NCBI GenBank assembly: GCA_905235225.1
Contig: CAJOKE010000002.1
Coordinates: 25,442 to 89,441, forward strand
Direction: 5' to 3'
DNA from: Paludibacteraceae bacterium
GTDB lineage: Bacteria > Bacteroidota > Bacteroidia > Bacteroidales > Paludibacteraceae
DNA: 64,000 nucleotides
Part shown: positions 16,745-25,152 of the stretch, piece after piece
Layout: each line of letters starts with the position of its first letter
Numbering within the stretch: position 1 is the first letter of the stretch
Notes under the pieces: model-generated
Database searches by the model: none
What the model was told of the DNA's origin: nothing
The model's input: only the letters and a program-made list of their open reading frames with translations
Position numbers and translations under genes: made by a program

Positions 16745-17769
16745 CTCTTGTATCTCACGGCGGCATTCGTTCCCCCGAAACCGCTTAATAGTTTGACAAA
16801 CTGCATGGATTCTCGCGGTTCTGTTTTGCGTACATCCGCACTGACGGACACGGGATAAGTCGTACCTTGCCGTTCAAAACCTTTCGTCGGCAATATAAGT
16901 CCCTGTTCCAGCGCATACAGACATAGCATAGTTTCTAACAACCCGGCCGCACCGAGGGTATGTCCGAAATATCCTTTCAAACTGTTGGCAGCTGTTCCGC
17001 TTAATCCGGCACGATGAAGGGCTATGGACTCCATCTCGTCATTGTACAGCGTTCCTGTCCCATGCAGACCGATCATGCTTATTTCTTCCACGCTCACATT
17101 CGTCAATACATCACTCAGGCAGCGATAACTACCCTCGCCCGTGCGGCTCGGACCGGTTATATGGTTGGCGTCATTATGAATACTGCCCGCTTGGTATTGC
17201 CAGTACATGCTTGGTTCGGGATGACGTTCCTTACACCATGTTTCGTCTGCCACAACCATCGTCGCGACTGCCTCGCCTAAATTGATGCCGTCACGTTCGG
17301 CGTCAAACGGCTTGCAAGGATTGGCGGATAACGCTTTCAACACATCGAAACCGCTGCGGATAAACTCTGTTATTATATCACAGCCTGTCACAATCGCTGC
17401 TTTGTACTTTCCGCTCTCTATCAGCCGTGCGGCTACTATCTGCGCACACACTCCGGATGTACAGGCATTGCTCACCACTATCGGCGGATTCGGATTGCCG
17501 GTACGCCTGCATAGCTCGGTTGCGGGAGTCCATAAATCCAATTGATCCCCTTTGGTCGAAGACAATATGACTACCGTCTCCTTGTCCGTTGGCGACAACC
17601 TGTCTCCGCATGCACACATGACGGATTGGACGCAGCGGGTCACAAAATCATCATCGGTTGCCATCCTCCTTACGGGTTCGCCACCGCCTTCCCCCGCAAG
17701 AATCGCTTTCAGGTTGGTCTCAAAACCCTTACCCAACGAAGTTTGAATATGTCCGCCAACCCAAATCAT
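16732..17769 (-). CDS. Beta-ketoacyl-ACP synthase (ApeR/FabF-like)
   Basis: 345 residues, shorter than FabF (about 410) because the N-terminal part is compact. The active-site Cys is in VSNACTSGVCAQ (near residue 102). The two histidines are in MIGLHGTGTLYNDE (near 236) and LKGYFGHTLGAAG (near 268), so it should be catalytically competent. It likely performs iterative malonyl-ACP condensation in the polyene pathway. It overlaps the hotdog gene upstream by 4 nt and the partial ketosynthase downstream by 13 nt. Confidence 0.83.
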   Translation of the reverse strand: MIWVGGHIQTSLGKGFETNLKAILAGEGGGEPVRRMATDDDFVTRCVQSVMCACGDRLSPTDKETVVILSSTKGDQLDLWTPATELCRRTGNPNPPIVVSNACTSGVCAQIVAARLIESGKYKAAIVTGCDIITEFIRSGFDVLKALSANPCKPFDAERDGINLGEAVATMVVADETWCKERHPEPSMYWQYQAGSIHNDANHITGPSRTGEGSYRCLSDVLTNVSVEEISMIGLHGTGTLYNDEMESIALHRAGLSGTAANSLKGYFGHTLGAAGLLETMLCLYALEQGLILPTKGFERQGTTYPVSVSADVRKTEPRESMQFVKLLSGFGGTNAAVRYKRCNQ

Positions 17770-18170
17770 ACCAACGCTATCTTCAAATCCGTCTCTGCAA
17801 CCGCTTCGTTGTTCTCTGAATACACGGCTGCCCGGACCAATGTTATGTCAAAAACCTTTTCCACGACCTCTATTTTTGTTCGGATAGTCTCTCCCGCTTT
17901 CGGCAAACGGTGTATATTCATCTCTTTGACCGCACCGATATAGCCTATGCGGATTGGTTCGCCTTTCTCTTGGGACAACTTGCCGATCCATGCGGCTGCC
18001 GTCTGCGCCACATTCTCCAACAATCCCGCTGCCTGAAGTTGCCCCTCATCCACCAATATCCCGTCTGCGGGTACAACCCACATCGTCAAGGCACTGTTTT
18101 CGTTGCTCTCGACCAGACAATCCACCATCACAAAAGGCGGGCGTTGGGGTATATATTCGGTTATAGCCAT
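17766..18170 (-). CDS. ApeP-like hotdog dehydratase
   Basis: 134 residues, single hotdog domain. The N-terminal IPQRPPFVMVDCLVE matches the opening of FabZ-like/ApeP dehydratases, and LLENVAQTAAAWIG is the central hotdog helix. Unlike the FabZ-like protein at 13083-13439, it lacks the GHFPxxPxxPG motif. In aryl-polyene pathways two dissimilar dehydratases (ApeI and ApeP types) cooperate; this one may form the second subunit. It overlaps the ketosynthase by 4 nt and the acyltransferase by 10 nt. Confidence 0.75.
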   Translation of the reverse strand: MAITEYIPQRPPFVMVDCLVESNENSALTMWVVPADGILVDEGQLQAAGLLENVAQTAAAWIGKLSQEKGEPIRIGYIGAVKEMNIHRLPKAGETIRTKIEVVEKVFDITLVRAAVYSENNEAVAETDLKIALV

Positions 18171-19051
18171 TTTTCCTCTGACCAGAAATCGTAATAGTTG
18201 TACAGCTGCGTCGGATACCGTCGGATCATTTCGCTTAGCATTGTCCCGTATTGATTGGCAAGGGCGTTGATTCGTTCCCGCACTTTGCCTTCCATGGGTA
18301 TCGGCAGTGCTTTGACATAAATATGGTACATCCTGCTGTTATCTTTGACCACAAATACAACCAGCACTTTGTCTTCCCTCGTCACTGCCAAGGCAAATGG
18401 TCCCATGGGTAGTTTCGCTTCTTTGCCCAAAACTGGCACACTCACCGTCTTGCCGTCGCCTACACGCCTGTCTGCAGGCATGGCAACAATCTCGCCGTTC
18501 GACAGCGCATTGCCGATCGCATAGACATGTGACATGTCTTTCTGCAAAGGGATTAGCGCGATATTATGGCTCGCAAGGATTCGCTCCCTGTTTTCCATCA
18601 CCACTTCCGTATCGCCTGCATACAGCACCACATGCATCTTTTTCTTCGGGGTCGTCAGTTCGTATCCCGCCATCTCAAAGTTGCCCAAATGGGAACTTAA
18701 TACGATAAAACCGTCCTCCTTGTCCGCTATATCATAGAACAACTCCTTGTGCTCTATCACATACTCGAATCTCTTTCCCGCATGTGCTGCAAAGCGGTCT
18801 ATCACCACCTCACCGAAGTTGTAGAAATTCCTGCATACACTTCGCATACTCTTCATGCGGCTGTATCCCAGACGTTCTCGGAACAATCGGTACTGCACCC
18901 TCACAGTCGAAGGGCGGAACAGCATGTAAAACGGCAACCATAGTACCATCACCGCATACATCAGCCGTATATCCGTCCGGCGGAGCAGCCATATCAATGC
19001 ACGTTGCATCCGCGGAGTGCCATCCGTCTTACCTGTCCATTTGGCTGCCAT
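18161..19051 (-). CDS. LpxL/HtrB-family acyltransferase
   Basis: 296 residues. One hydrophobic N-terminal segment (VLWLPFYMLF) is followed by the family motif SSHLGNFEMAGYEL, with the HX4E catalytic dyad near residue 123, and later ADRRVGDGKTVSVPVLG. The family transfers acyl chains from acyl-ACP to lipid A or, in aryl-polyene clusters, to other lipid anchors. Its place among polyene genes suggests it acylates the anchor of that product rather than lipid A. It overlaps wecB by 23 nt. Confidence 0.82.
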   Translation of the reverse strand: MAAKWTGKTDGTPRMQRALIWLLRRTDIRLMYAVMVLWLPFYMLFRPSTVRVQYRLFRERLGYSRMKSMRSVCRNFYNFGEVVIDRFAAHAGKRFEYVIEHKELFYDIADKEDGFIVLSSHLGNFEMAGYELTTPKKKMHVVLYAGDTEVVMENRERILASHNIALIPLQKDMSHVYAIGNALSNGEIVAMPADRRVGDGKTVSVPVLGKEAKLPMGPFALAVTREDKVLVVFVVKDNSRMYHIYVKALPIPMEGKVRERINALANQYGTMLSEMIRRYPTQLYNYYDFWSEEKWL

Positions 19052-20192
19052 GACGAACTATCTCTCCCACTATATGTTCTGCCGCATGTCCGTCGCCGAA
19101 CAACTGCGGAAAATGGACAACTTTGCCGCACAGTTTATCATATGCCGACAATATACGTTCATAATCGGCATCCGCTATGATTCCGGCTCCGGCTGCTACT
19201 ATCTCTACCCACTCCGTTTCCGGACGCAGGATAACACACGGCGTTTCAAAGAAAAACGATTCTTTCTGAACTCCGCCCGAATCGGTCATCACAATACGCG
19301 CATGACGCTCCAACTCTATTATGTCAAAGAAGCCCGCAGGTTCGGTTACGATAAAACTGCCGCAGTTCTCTATCCGCTTCAGTAACTCTGCCGGTAACTG
19401 CTGCGGAAGCATCTTCCTCGTTCGCGGATGAAGCGGAAGCACCACTTTCAATCCCTCTGCCTTGGACTGCTCGCGTTCGGCTATATCCGCTAATGCACGG
19501 AATATATTGCTTAGATTCTCGGCATTATCCGTATTGGCTGGACGGTGTATCGTCGCCAATATGAATCGTTTGTCTTCCAACCCGAACCGGCGTAAAACAT
19601 CCGATTTCTCCGCCGCCATGTCCGCAAAGTACAGCGAGTTGTCATACATCACATCTCCGCTCTTGATAACCTGCTGGACACTCCCGTCCGCAAAATGACG
19701 CTTCTCGGTCATGAATCCCTCGTTTCGCAGGTTGTTCATCGCCGTCTCTGTCGGGGCAAACAGTATCGTACTCAATTGGTCACACACAATCCGGTTTAGT
19801 TCTTCAGGCATGGCCATGTTAAACGACCTTAGCCCCGCTTCTATATGATACACAGGCACATGCAGTTTGCCCGCCGCAACCGCTCCGGCAAGGGTGCTGT
19901 TGGTGTCTCCGTACAGTACCACACCGTCTATGTCACGGCTTAGCAGCACCTTCTCTATCTCCATAATCATCTTCCCCGTTTGCTCCCCGTGGTTGCCGCT
20001 CCCGACATGCAGATTGATATCCGGCTCCGGAATACCTAACTCACGGAAAAACACATCCGACATGTTTGTATCATAATGCTGCCCCGTATGCAATATCACC
20101 TCGCATATATCATCACGCTTGGACACCGCACGGGACAACGCTGCTGCCTTTATTATCTGCGGCCGCGCTCCTATTATCGTCAATATCTTCAT
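19029..20192 (-). CDS. wecB: UDP-N-acetylglucosamine 2-epimerase
   Basis: 387 residues, full length for the non-hydrolysing epimerase that interconverts UDP-GlcNAc and UDP-ManNAc. Motifs include IIGARPQIIKAAALSRA, LHTGQHYDTNMSD, VYHIEAGLRSFNMAMPEE (with the catalytic region), TIHRPANTDN and TDSGGVQKESFFFETPC. It is the first gene of the 15-gene minus-strand operon, so UDP-ManNAc might feed the glycosyltransferase domain of the fusion, though wecB often serves other surface glycans. Its ATG is the last member of a 22-nt register of six ATG codons in the leader (20192-20302). Confidence 0.95.
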   Translation of the reverse strand: MKILTIIGARPQIIKAAALSRAVSKRDDICEVILHTGQHYDTNMSDVFFRELGIPEPDINLHVGSGNHGEQTGKMIMEIEKVLLSRDIDGVVLYGDTNSTLAGAVAAGKLHVPVYHIEAGLRSFNMAMPEELNRIVCDQLSTILFAPTETAMNNLRNEGFMTEKRHFADGSVQQVIKSGDVMYDNSLYFADMAAEKSDVLRRFGLEDKRFILATIHRPANTDNAENLSNIFRALADIAEREQSKAEGLKVVLPLHPRTRKMLPQQLPAELLKRIENCGSFIVTEPAGFFDIIELERHARIVMTDSGGVQKESFFFETPCVILRPETEWVEIVAAGAGIIADADYERILSAYDKLCGKVVHFPQLFGDGHAAEHIVGEIVRHGSQMDR

Positions 20193-20306
20193 ATCAAAAC
20201 ATCAATTTCTTCATTCTTAAACATCTATATCCACATCCCCGAACATCAATATCCACATCCCTAAACATCAATATCCACATCCCCAAACATCAATATCATC
20301 ATGCCT
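20193..20306 (-). repeat. 22-bp tandem array in the 5' leader of wecB, in register with its start codon
   Basis: Read on the minus strand, ATG codons begin at 20302, 20280, 20258, 20236 and 20214, exactly 22 nt apart, and the sixth is the wecB start at 20192. The units share ATGTGGATATTGATGTT or close variants, and wecB itself begins ATGAAGATATTGACG, so the start site is part of the array. The proximal unit encodes a six-codon open frame (ATG AAG AAA TTG ATG TTT TGA, 20214-20194) whose stop is 1 nt before the wecB ATG. The array lies downstream of the promoter at 20323-20354 and would be transcribed. Confidence 0.9.
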
Positions 20307-20322
20307 AACTATATTAAGCGTG

Positions 20323-20354
20323 CAAAAGTACTGCTTTTTTTTGACATACGCAAA
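20323..20354 (-). promoter_or_regulatory. Promoter of the wecB/polyene operon
   Basis: On the minus strand TTTG (20354-20351), a 20-nt spacer and TACTTTTG (20330-20323) match the Bacteroidetes promoter consensus. Start of transcription would be near 20316, leaving a leader of about 124 nt that consists almost entirely of the 22-bp array. Confidence 0.8.
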
Positions 20355-20440
20355 TAAATACCGCTTTTTTCTTTTTGACCGTTTCACACACCTCCGAATC
20401 TGCAATCTTCATAACTTACTGATATTCAGCACCCATTATC

Positions 20441-20506
20441 GCACTATTATTGCACTATTATCGCACTATTATCGCAGTATTTTTGCACTATTATTGCAGT
20501 ATTCAG
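20441..20506. repeat. 11-bp tandem array (GCACTATTATC)
   Basis: Six head-to-tail 11-bp units: GCACTATTATT, GCACTATTATC twice, GCAGTATTTTT, GCACTATTATT, GCAGTATTCAG. They lie between the divergent promoters of wecB (20323-20354) and the hydrolase gene (20591-20621), outside both predicted transcripts. Sequence is unrelated to the array at 604-650 but the period is the same. Confidence 0.9.
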
Positions 20507-20590
20507 TCCTCGGATACGGCACTTTGACCTGAAGATAGGCACTTCGGAAACAGAAAAAAACATACTTTTTTGCAATTTTGCATTTTACAT

Positions 20591-20621
20591 TTTGAACATT
20601 GAACTTTTTTTTGTACCTTTG
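20591..20621 (+). promoter_or_regulatory. Promoter of the alpha/beta-hydrolase gene
   Basis: TTTG at 20591-20594 and TACCTTTG at 20614-20621, spacer 19 nt. The predicted transcript begins about 17 nt before the ATG at 20645. Confidence 0.8.
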
Positions 20622-20644
20622 CACGCTTAAACAAGTTTTGAAAC

Positions 20645-21529
20645 ATGCACAAACGGGAATATATTGCAGGGGCGATTACCATAATACTGGCAATTTGTTT
20701 GTTATCCATGTGGGGATACAACCTCTTGCATACGCTCTATGAGGAGCATACGGCTATTGTCAATGGCACGCCTATAACCTATCTCATCAAAGGCAAACCG
20801 ACCGGAAAACCGGTCTTGCTCCTTCATGGCAACGGTGGCAGTCACAAGGACCTCTATGTTATGACCGACTTGTTGGCGCAAGCGGGATATTTGGTCTGGG
20901 CACCGGATTCGCGCGGACAGGGGGCCAATCCGCCACTAAGCGAATACCACTATGCGGATATGGCGGATGACATGTATCACTTTGTGCAGGAAGTCATTAA
21001 ACCTTACTACAACCGCCCTCATACCGCACAAGCTGTTTACTATAAGGTTTCAGAACTCACCGCCGCGCTTATTACAAGTTGCGAAAATATCAGCCGTCGT
21101 GACAACGCCCTTGTCCCGCCTGCCGTTTTTGGATGGAGCGATGGCGGAATTATCGCCCTCATGACCGAAGTCAATTACCCCGGGACATGGTCTGCCATTA
21201 TCACCAGCGGGGCTAATATTAATCCCGATTGCGGAGCATGGGACATTGAGGCGGAACGGGCGAATCCGGCGGACACTTCCGCTTTGTACCGCATGATGTT
21301 ATACGAGCCTCAGATGACCGCGCAGGATATGGCTTCCATTCAATGCCCCGCCTTGATTGTGGCTGGAGAAAATGACCTTATCAGTCTAGAACACACACAT
21401 CTCATCGGGGATAATATCCCTAATGGACAGGTTATGATTGTCCGCGGCGCGGATCATGGCTCGCATATTGAGCATAGCCCCAAAATGGGACGGATTGTTG
21501 TTGACTATTTGAAACAAATAAATTATTGA
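20645..21529 (+). CDS. Membrane-anchored alpha/beta hydrolase
   Basis: 294 residues. An N-terminal transmembrane or uncleaved signal segment (YIAGAITIILAICLLSMWG) is followed by an alpha/beta-hydrolase fold: PVLLLHGNGGSHKDL (oxyanion loop), the nucleophile in VFGWSDGGIIAL, an acid in VAGENDLISLEHT, and the His in RGADHGSHIEHS. Substrate is unknown; the family includes esterases and C-C hydrolases. It starts a plus-strand run and its stop is 1 nt before the peptidase start. Confidence 0.85.
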   Translation: MHKREYIAGAITIILAICLLSMWGYNLLHTLYEEHTAIVNGTPITYLIKGKPTGKPVLLLHGNGGSHKDLYVMTDLLAQAGYLVWAPDSRGQGANPPLSEYHYADMADDMYHFVQEVIKPYYNRPHTAQAVYYKVSELTAALITSCENISRRDNALVPPAVFGWSDGGIIALMTEVNYPGTWSAIITSGANINPDCGAWDIEAERANPADTSALYRMMLYEPQMTAQDMASIQCPALIVAGENDLISLEHTHLIGDNIPNGQVMIVRGADHGSHIEHSPKMGRIVVDYLKQINY

Positions 21530-21530
21530 T

Positions 21531-22769
21531 ATGAAACTACTCGCATTACTGATGGTATCCATAATGTGCGATACCGTTATTCCTACCGACACCGCGATTG
21601 TCGGAACTACTCCCGTGGACACTGTTGCCAAACAGGATACCGTTCAGGGATTTCAGTTTACAACCGTTGACAGCGTAGCTATTACCCCCGTTAAAGATCA
21701 GCACCGCAGCGGAACTTGCTGGGCGTTCTCTACCATCGGTTTCATTGAGTCTGAACTCTTACGCATGGGAAAAGGTGAATTTGACTTAAGCGAAATGTTT
21801 GTCGTTAGCAAAACCATGATGGACCGCGCAGAATACTGCGTTCGCATGTACGGAGATGTCAAGTTTGCCGCTGGCGGAAGCGCATACGATGTCATTTATT
21901 GTATGAAAAACTACGGACTGGTTCCGCAGGAAGTTATGCCCGGCATACAATACGGAACCACTGCCGCTGATACCCTGCCCGTACACGCTGAACTGGATGC
22001 CTTGGCTGGCGGATATGTCAAAGCTCTCACTACAAGCCGCCTCAAAAGACTCACCCCTGTATGGAAAAAAGGACTGCAGGCTATCTATGACACATATTTG
22101 GGCGCATGTCCTGAAACATTCACCTATAAAGGTGAAACCTACTCTCCGCAATCGTTTGTTGAATCACTCGGATTGGTGGCTTCCGATTATGTCAGCATTA
22201 CAAGCTACACCCACCACCCCTTCTATACACAATTTGCCTTGGAGGTTCCTGACAACTGGCGTATGGATCAGATGTATAATGTTCCTATGGAAGATATGAT
22301 GACCATTATCGACTACGCCATCACAAACGGCTATACCCTCGCTTGGGGGGCTGATGTCAGTGAACTCGGTTTTTCGCGTAAAGGTATTGGACAAATGCCC
22401 GACAAAGACAACGGTGCCGACTTGACCGGCAGCGATATGGCTAAATGGCTCGGCATGAGCGATAACGAGAAAAAAGATGAGTTTACAAAAAAACCGCTGG
22501 ACGAAATGGAAATCACTCAGGAACTTCGTCAGCAGGCATTTGACAACTGGGAAACAACCGATGACCATGGAATGCAGATTTTTGGTATCGCAAAAGACCA
22601 GAATGGAAAAAAATACTATATGGTCAAAAACTCTTGGGGAACCGTTCGCTCCGATTATAATGGAATATGGTATATTTCTGAGGCTTTCATGAAATTCAAA
22701 ACCAATGATGTCTTGGTTCATAAAGACGCTATTCCTTCTCCTATCAAAAAGAAATTGGGAATCAAATGA
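21531..22769 (+). CDS. C1-family aminopeptidase (bleomycin hydrolase/PepC-like), exported
   Basis: 412 residues, papain-fold cysteine peptidase. The catalytic Cys63 lies in QHRSGTCWAFSTIGF, the histidine in TTDDHGMQIFGIA and the asparagine in MVKNSWGTV. The large insertion between them is typical of bleomycin hydrolase/aminopeptidase C. The N-terminus (MKLLALLMVSIMC) suggests export, possibly as a lipoprotein, as in many Bacteroidota members. The stop overlaps the start of the UbiA gene by 4 nt (ATGA). Confidence 0.87.
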   Translation: MKLLALLMVSIMCDTVIPTDTAIVGTTPVDTVAKQDTVQGFQFTTVDSVAITPVKDQHRSGTCWAFSTIGFIESELLRMGKGEFDLSEMFVVSKTMMDRAEYCVRMYGDVKFAAGGSAYDVIYCMKNYGLVPQEVMPGIQYGTTAADTLPVHAELDALAGGYVKALTTSRLKRLTPVWKKGLQAIYDTYLGACPETFTYKGETYSPQSFVESLGLVASDYVSITSYTHHPFYTQFALEVPDNWRMDQMYNVPMEDMMTIIDYAITNGYTLAWGADVSELGFSRKGIGQMPDKDNGADLTGSDMAKWLGMSDNEKKDEFTKKPLDEMEITQELRQQAFDNWETTDDHGMQIFGIAKDQNGKKYYMVKNSWGTVRSDYNGIWYISEAFMKFKTNDVLVHKDAIPSPIKKKLGIK

Positions 22770-23833
22770 ACGCAGAACAAGGGTTTGAGAAATATTACCG
22801 CGGTCACCATAAAGGTATCTTCTTTTGGATTCGTAATGCCCGGGCTATTTCGCTGCCACAGTCCGCTTTGCCGGCACTCTTGGCTATTGTGATGTGTATC
22901 GGCACACCGGGATTTACATGGTGGCTGGCTGTTCTGGCATTTGTCGGTGTGTGTATCGGGCATTTGGGAATGAACCTCGCCGACGACTACTATGATTATC
23001 GCCGTGATAGCCGCATTCGCTCTACACTGTCAAGCAACAGCATTCGCGCCAGAATGGACAAATGTACCTATATCAATAACGGAGATGCAACTATTAAAGA
23101 CTTGCAAAAAGCGGTCATTGTTTTTCTTGCCATCGCCGGTGGAATCGGCATTATCTGTATGTTCGGACAATGGTGGTTGCATGGCTGGAAAAGTGCCTTA
23201 TGGGTGGCATTATATGCGTTGGCGGGACTGACTATTGGTATCAATTACTCGGGTGGCGTACTGCAATTATGTATGCACAGTCTGGGTGAATTGGTAATTG
23301 GATTGATGTTTGGACCTCTTTTGATGTTGGGGATGCAGGCTGCCGTTTGTGGCATTCCGTTCTCTTTGCCCATGGCGGTCATGTCGATTGCTATCGGATT
23401 ACTCGTCACGAATATCCTGTATGTCCACTCTGTTATGGAAACCGAAGCTGACGCCGAATTGGGTAAAACCACTTTTGCAAGACTTTTCAAAAGTCGTACC
23501 ACACAACTGTTTTTTGTCGCCGTTTTTGCGCTTGTACCATTTGCGCTTATTGTCTTGGGCATTGTTCTTGGATGGTGGAGTTGCTGGTACTTGACTACTC
23601 TGCTGACTTTGCCGATGTCCGTTTATCTAATCTATTCCCTGTCCCGCTTCGTCAAAGGACTGCCCACTAATGACAATCCGCGTTGGTGGATGGGACCGAT
23701 GACCGAGTTCGACATTTTCAAGGAAACCGGGATGGATTGGTTCCTCATCCGTTGGCTTCTGGCACGGAATATCGTAATGTACTGGTGCCTTATTTTGATG
23801 ATTGTTCAAATTGTTATCGTATGCTGCAACTGA
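22766..23833 (+). CDS. UbiA-family prenyltransferase
   Basis: 355 residues with about eight to nine transmembrane helices. The first aspartate-rich motif is NLADDYYDYRRD (about 73-84) and the second is VHSVMETEADAELGKTT (about 220-235). These Mg-binding motifs mark enzymes that prenylate aromatic acceptors such as DHNA (MenA) or 4-hydroxybenzoate, or digeranylgeranylglyceryl phosphate synthase-like enzymes. No other menaquinone gene is adjacent, so the acceptor is uncertain. It overlaps the radical SAM gene by 13 nt. Confidence 0.82.
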   Translation: MNAEQGFEKYYRGHHKGIFFWIRNARAISLPQSALPALLAIVMCIGTPGFTWWLAVLAFVGVCIGHLGMNLADDYYDYRRDSRIRSTLSSNSIRARMDKCTYINNGDATIKDLQKAVIVFLAIAGGIGIICMFGQWWLHGWKSALWVALYALAGLTIGINYSGGVLQLCMHSLGELVIGLMFGPLLMLGMQAAVCGIPFSLPMAVMSIAIGLLVTNILYVHSVMETEADAELGKTTFARLFKSRTTQLFFVAVFALVPFALIVLGIVLGWWSCWYLTTLLTLPMSVYLIYSLSRFVKGLPTNDNPRWWMGPMTEFDIFKETGMDWFLIRWLLARNIVMYWCLILMIVQIVIVCCN

Positions 23834-24792
23834 TTAAACAATATTCCTATTTGGCTTTGTGGTTTGTTCGCGCACGGTTTTTCGGACGAAAAGCCCCCTT
23901 GCAGACGGTTTTGTTTATCACCGACAAATGTAATTTAAGGTGCAAGCATTGCTCCGTTTATGATATCGTTGGGGGCAAACACCGTCCGTTTGACGAAATT
24001 GTCGCTGACCTGAAATATAGTTATGACATTGGGAGCCGTTTTTTGGATATTGAAGGCGGGGAAACAACATTGTGGAAAGAAGATTCTAAAAACCTGAATG
24101 ATATTATTGCCGCTGCCAAGCAAATCGGGTTCTTTTCCGTTACTATCACGACTAACGCACAACAGGATTTTTCATGGGTAAACATGGACAGCCTCTGGGT
24201 TTCCATGGATGGAGTCGGCAAATACCATGACGCAGTTCGTGGAGAAGGTACGTTTGCGCGTCTGGAAAAGAATATAAAGTCGTTCCATGATAGCCGCCAA
24301 TCAAAGCAAGCACCCCTCACGGTTAATATGGTCGTCAACAAACTTAATGTGGACGGATTGGAAGAAGCATTGGAATACGCGAAAAATAATCCTTCCATCG
24401 CACAAATATCCATCAATTTCCATACCCCTTTCCCTGGTACGGAACACTTGATGTTGGATGATGAAGCAAAAGCCAAAGCCTTGGATACCGTCATCCGTTA
24501 CAAGCGTAAAGGCTACCCTATTATGAATAGTATTTCCGGACTCAAAAAAATGTACCCTCAATACATGCAAACTCATAATGTCGGCAGTCTTTGTTGGGTA
24601 ACCAATTTTATATATCCGACAGGCGACAGAGGACTCTGTGTTGGCATTCAGTCTCAATTACTTGACGGGCGTCTTGCTTATAATCCGACAGATATATGCA
24701 AACATTGCGGATTCTGCATGTCCGGTGAGATGGCAAGTGTTTTTCACTTTTGCCCGGACACTTTGTTCGCTGGATTAAAACTCAGAATGTAA
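23821..24792 (+). CDS. Radical SAM protein with C-terminal cysteine cluster
   Basis: 323 residues from the ATG at 23821; the frame is open upstream to 23683, but that part would lie inside the UbiA gene. The radical SAM motif is DKCNLRCKHCSVYD (Cys37, Cys41, Cys44), followed by LDIEGGETTLWKE (the GGE motif). The C-terminal cysteines in CWVTNFIYP, CVGIQ, CKHCGFCMSGE and FCPD may bind an additional Fe-S cluster, as in SPASM or twitch domains. The MoaA/PqqE-like family modifies peptides or small molecules; the substrate is unknown. The stop overlaps the next start (TAATG). Confidence 0.82.
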   Translation: MLQLIKQYSYLALWFVRARFFGRKAPLQTVLFITDKCNLRCKHCSVYDIVGGKHRPFDEIVADLKYSYDIGSRFLDIEGGETTLWKEDSKNLNDIIAAAKQIGFFSVTITTNAQQDFSWVNMDSLWVSMDGVGKYHDAVRGEGTFARLEKNIKSFHDSRQSKQAPLTVNMVVNKLNVDGLEEALEYAKNNPSIAQISINFHTPFPGTEHLMLDDEAKAKALDTVIRYKRKGYPIMNSISGLKKMYPQYMQTHNVGSLCWVTNFIYPTGDRGLCVGIQSQLLDGRLAYNPTDICKHCGFCMSGEMASVFHFCPDTLFAGLKLRM

Positions 24793-25145
24793 TGGCAGCA
24801 GAAGGTTTATATAAGGACAGGGGATCTAAATTCCTCGCTTTTGCAGAACATATCGCCGATGAAAACGAGGCAAAAAGCCGAATCGCTTGGTATAAAAAGA
24901 AATACCACGATGCGCGGCACGTATGCTACGCATATCGCTTGGGGGAAAACCTCTGGCGCACTAAAGATGACGGAGAACCGCATGGCACCGCCGGACTGCC
25001 GATTTTAAGAACCATCGATGCTAACAAATTAGATAATGTTTTAGTGGTCGTCGTGCGTTATTTCGGGGGTACTTTACTCGGAACAGGAGGATTGATGGTC
25101 GCTTATCGGGAAGCGGCCAAAGCTGCATTGGAAAATTATAAATAA
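24792..25145 (+). CDS. YigZ/IMPACT-family protein (UPF0029)
   Basis: 117 residues from the ATG at 24792, which overlaps the TAA of the radical SAM gene. Motifs KFLAFAEHIADENEAKS, HDARHVCYAYRLG, DDGEPHGTAGLPIL and VVVVRYFGGTLLGTGGLM are those of the IMPACT N-terminal domain. The protein has the N-terminal domain only, without the C-terminal DUF1949 found in E. coli YigZ, a common short form in Bacteroidota. Function in bacteria is not settled; a link to translation or ribosome-associated control has been proposed. Confidence 0.88.
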   Translation: MAAEGLYKDRGSKFLAFAEHIADENEAKSRIAWYKKKYHDARHVCYAYRLGENLWRTKDDGEPHGTAGLPILRTIDANKLDNVLVVVVRYFGGTLLGTGGLMVAYREAAKAALENYK

Positions 25146-25152
25146 ATACATT

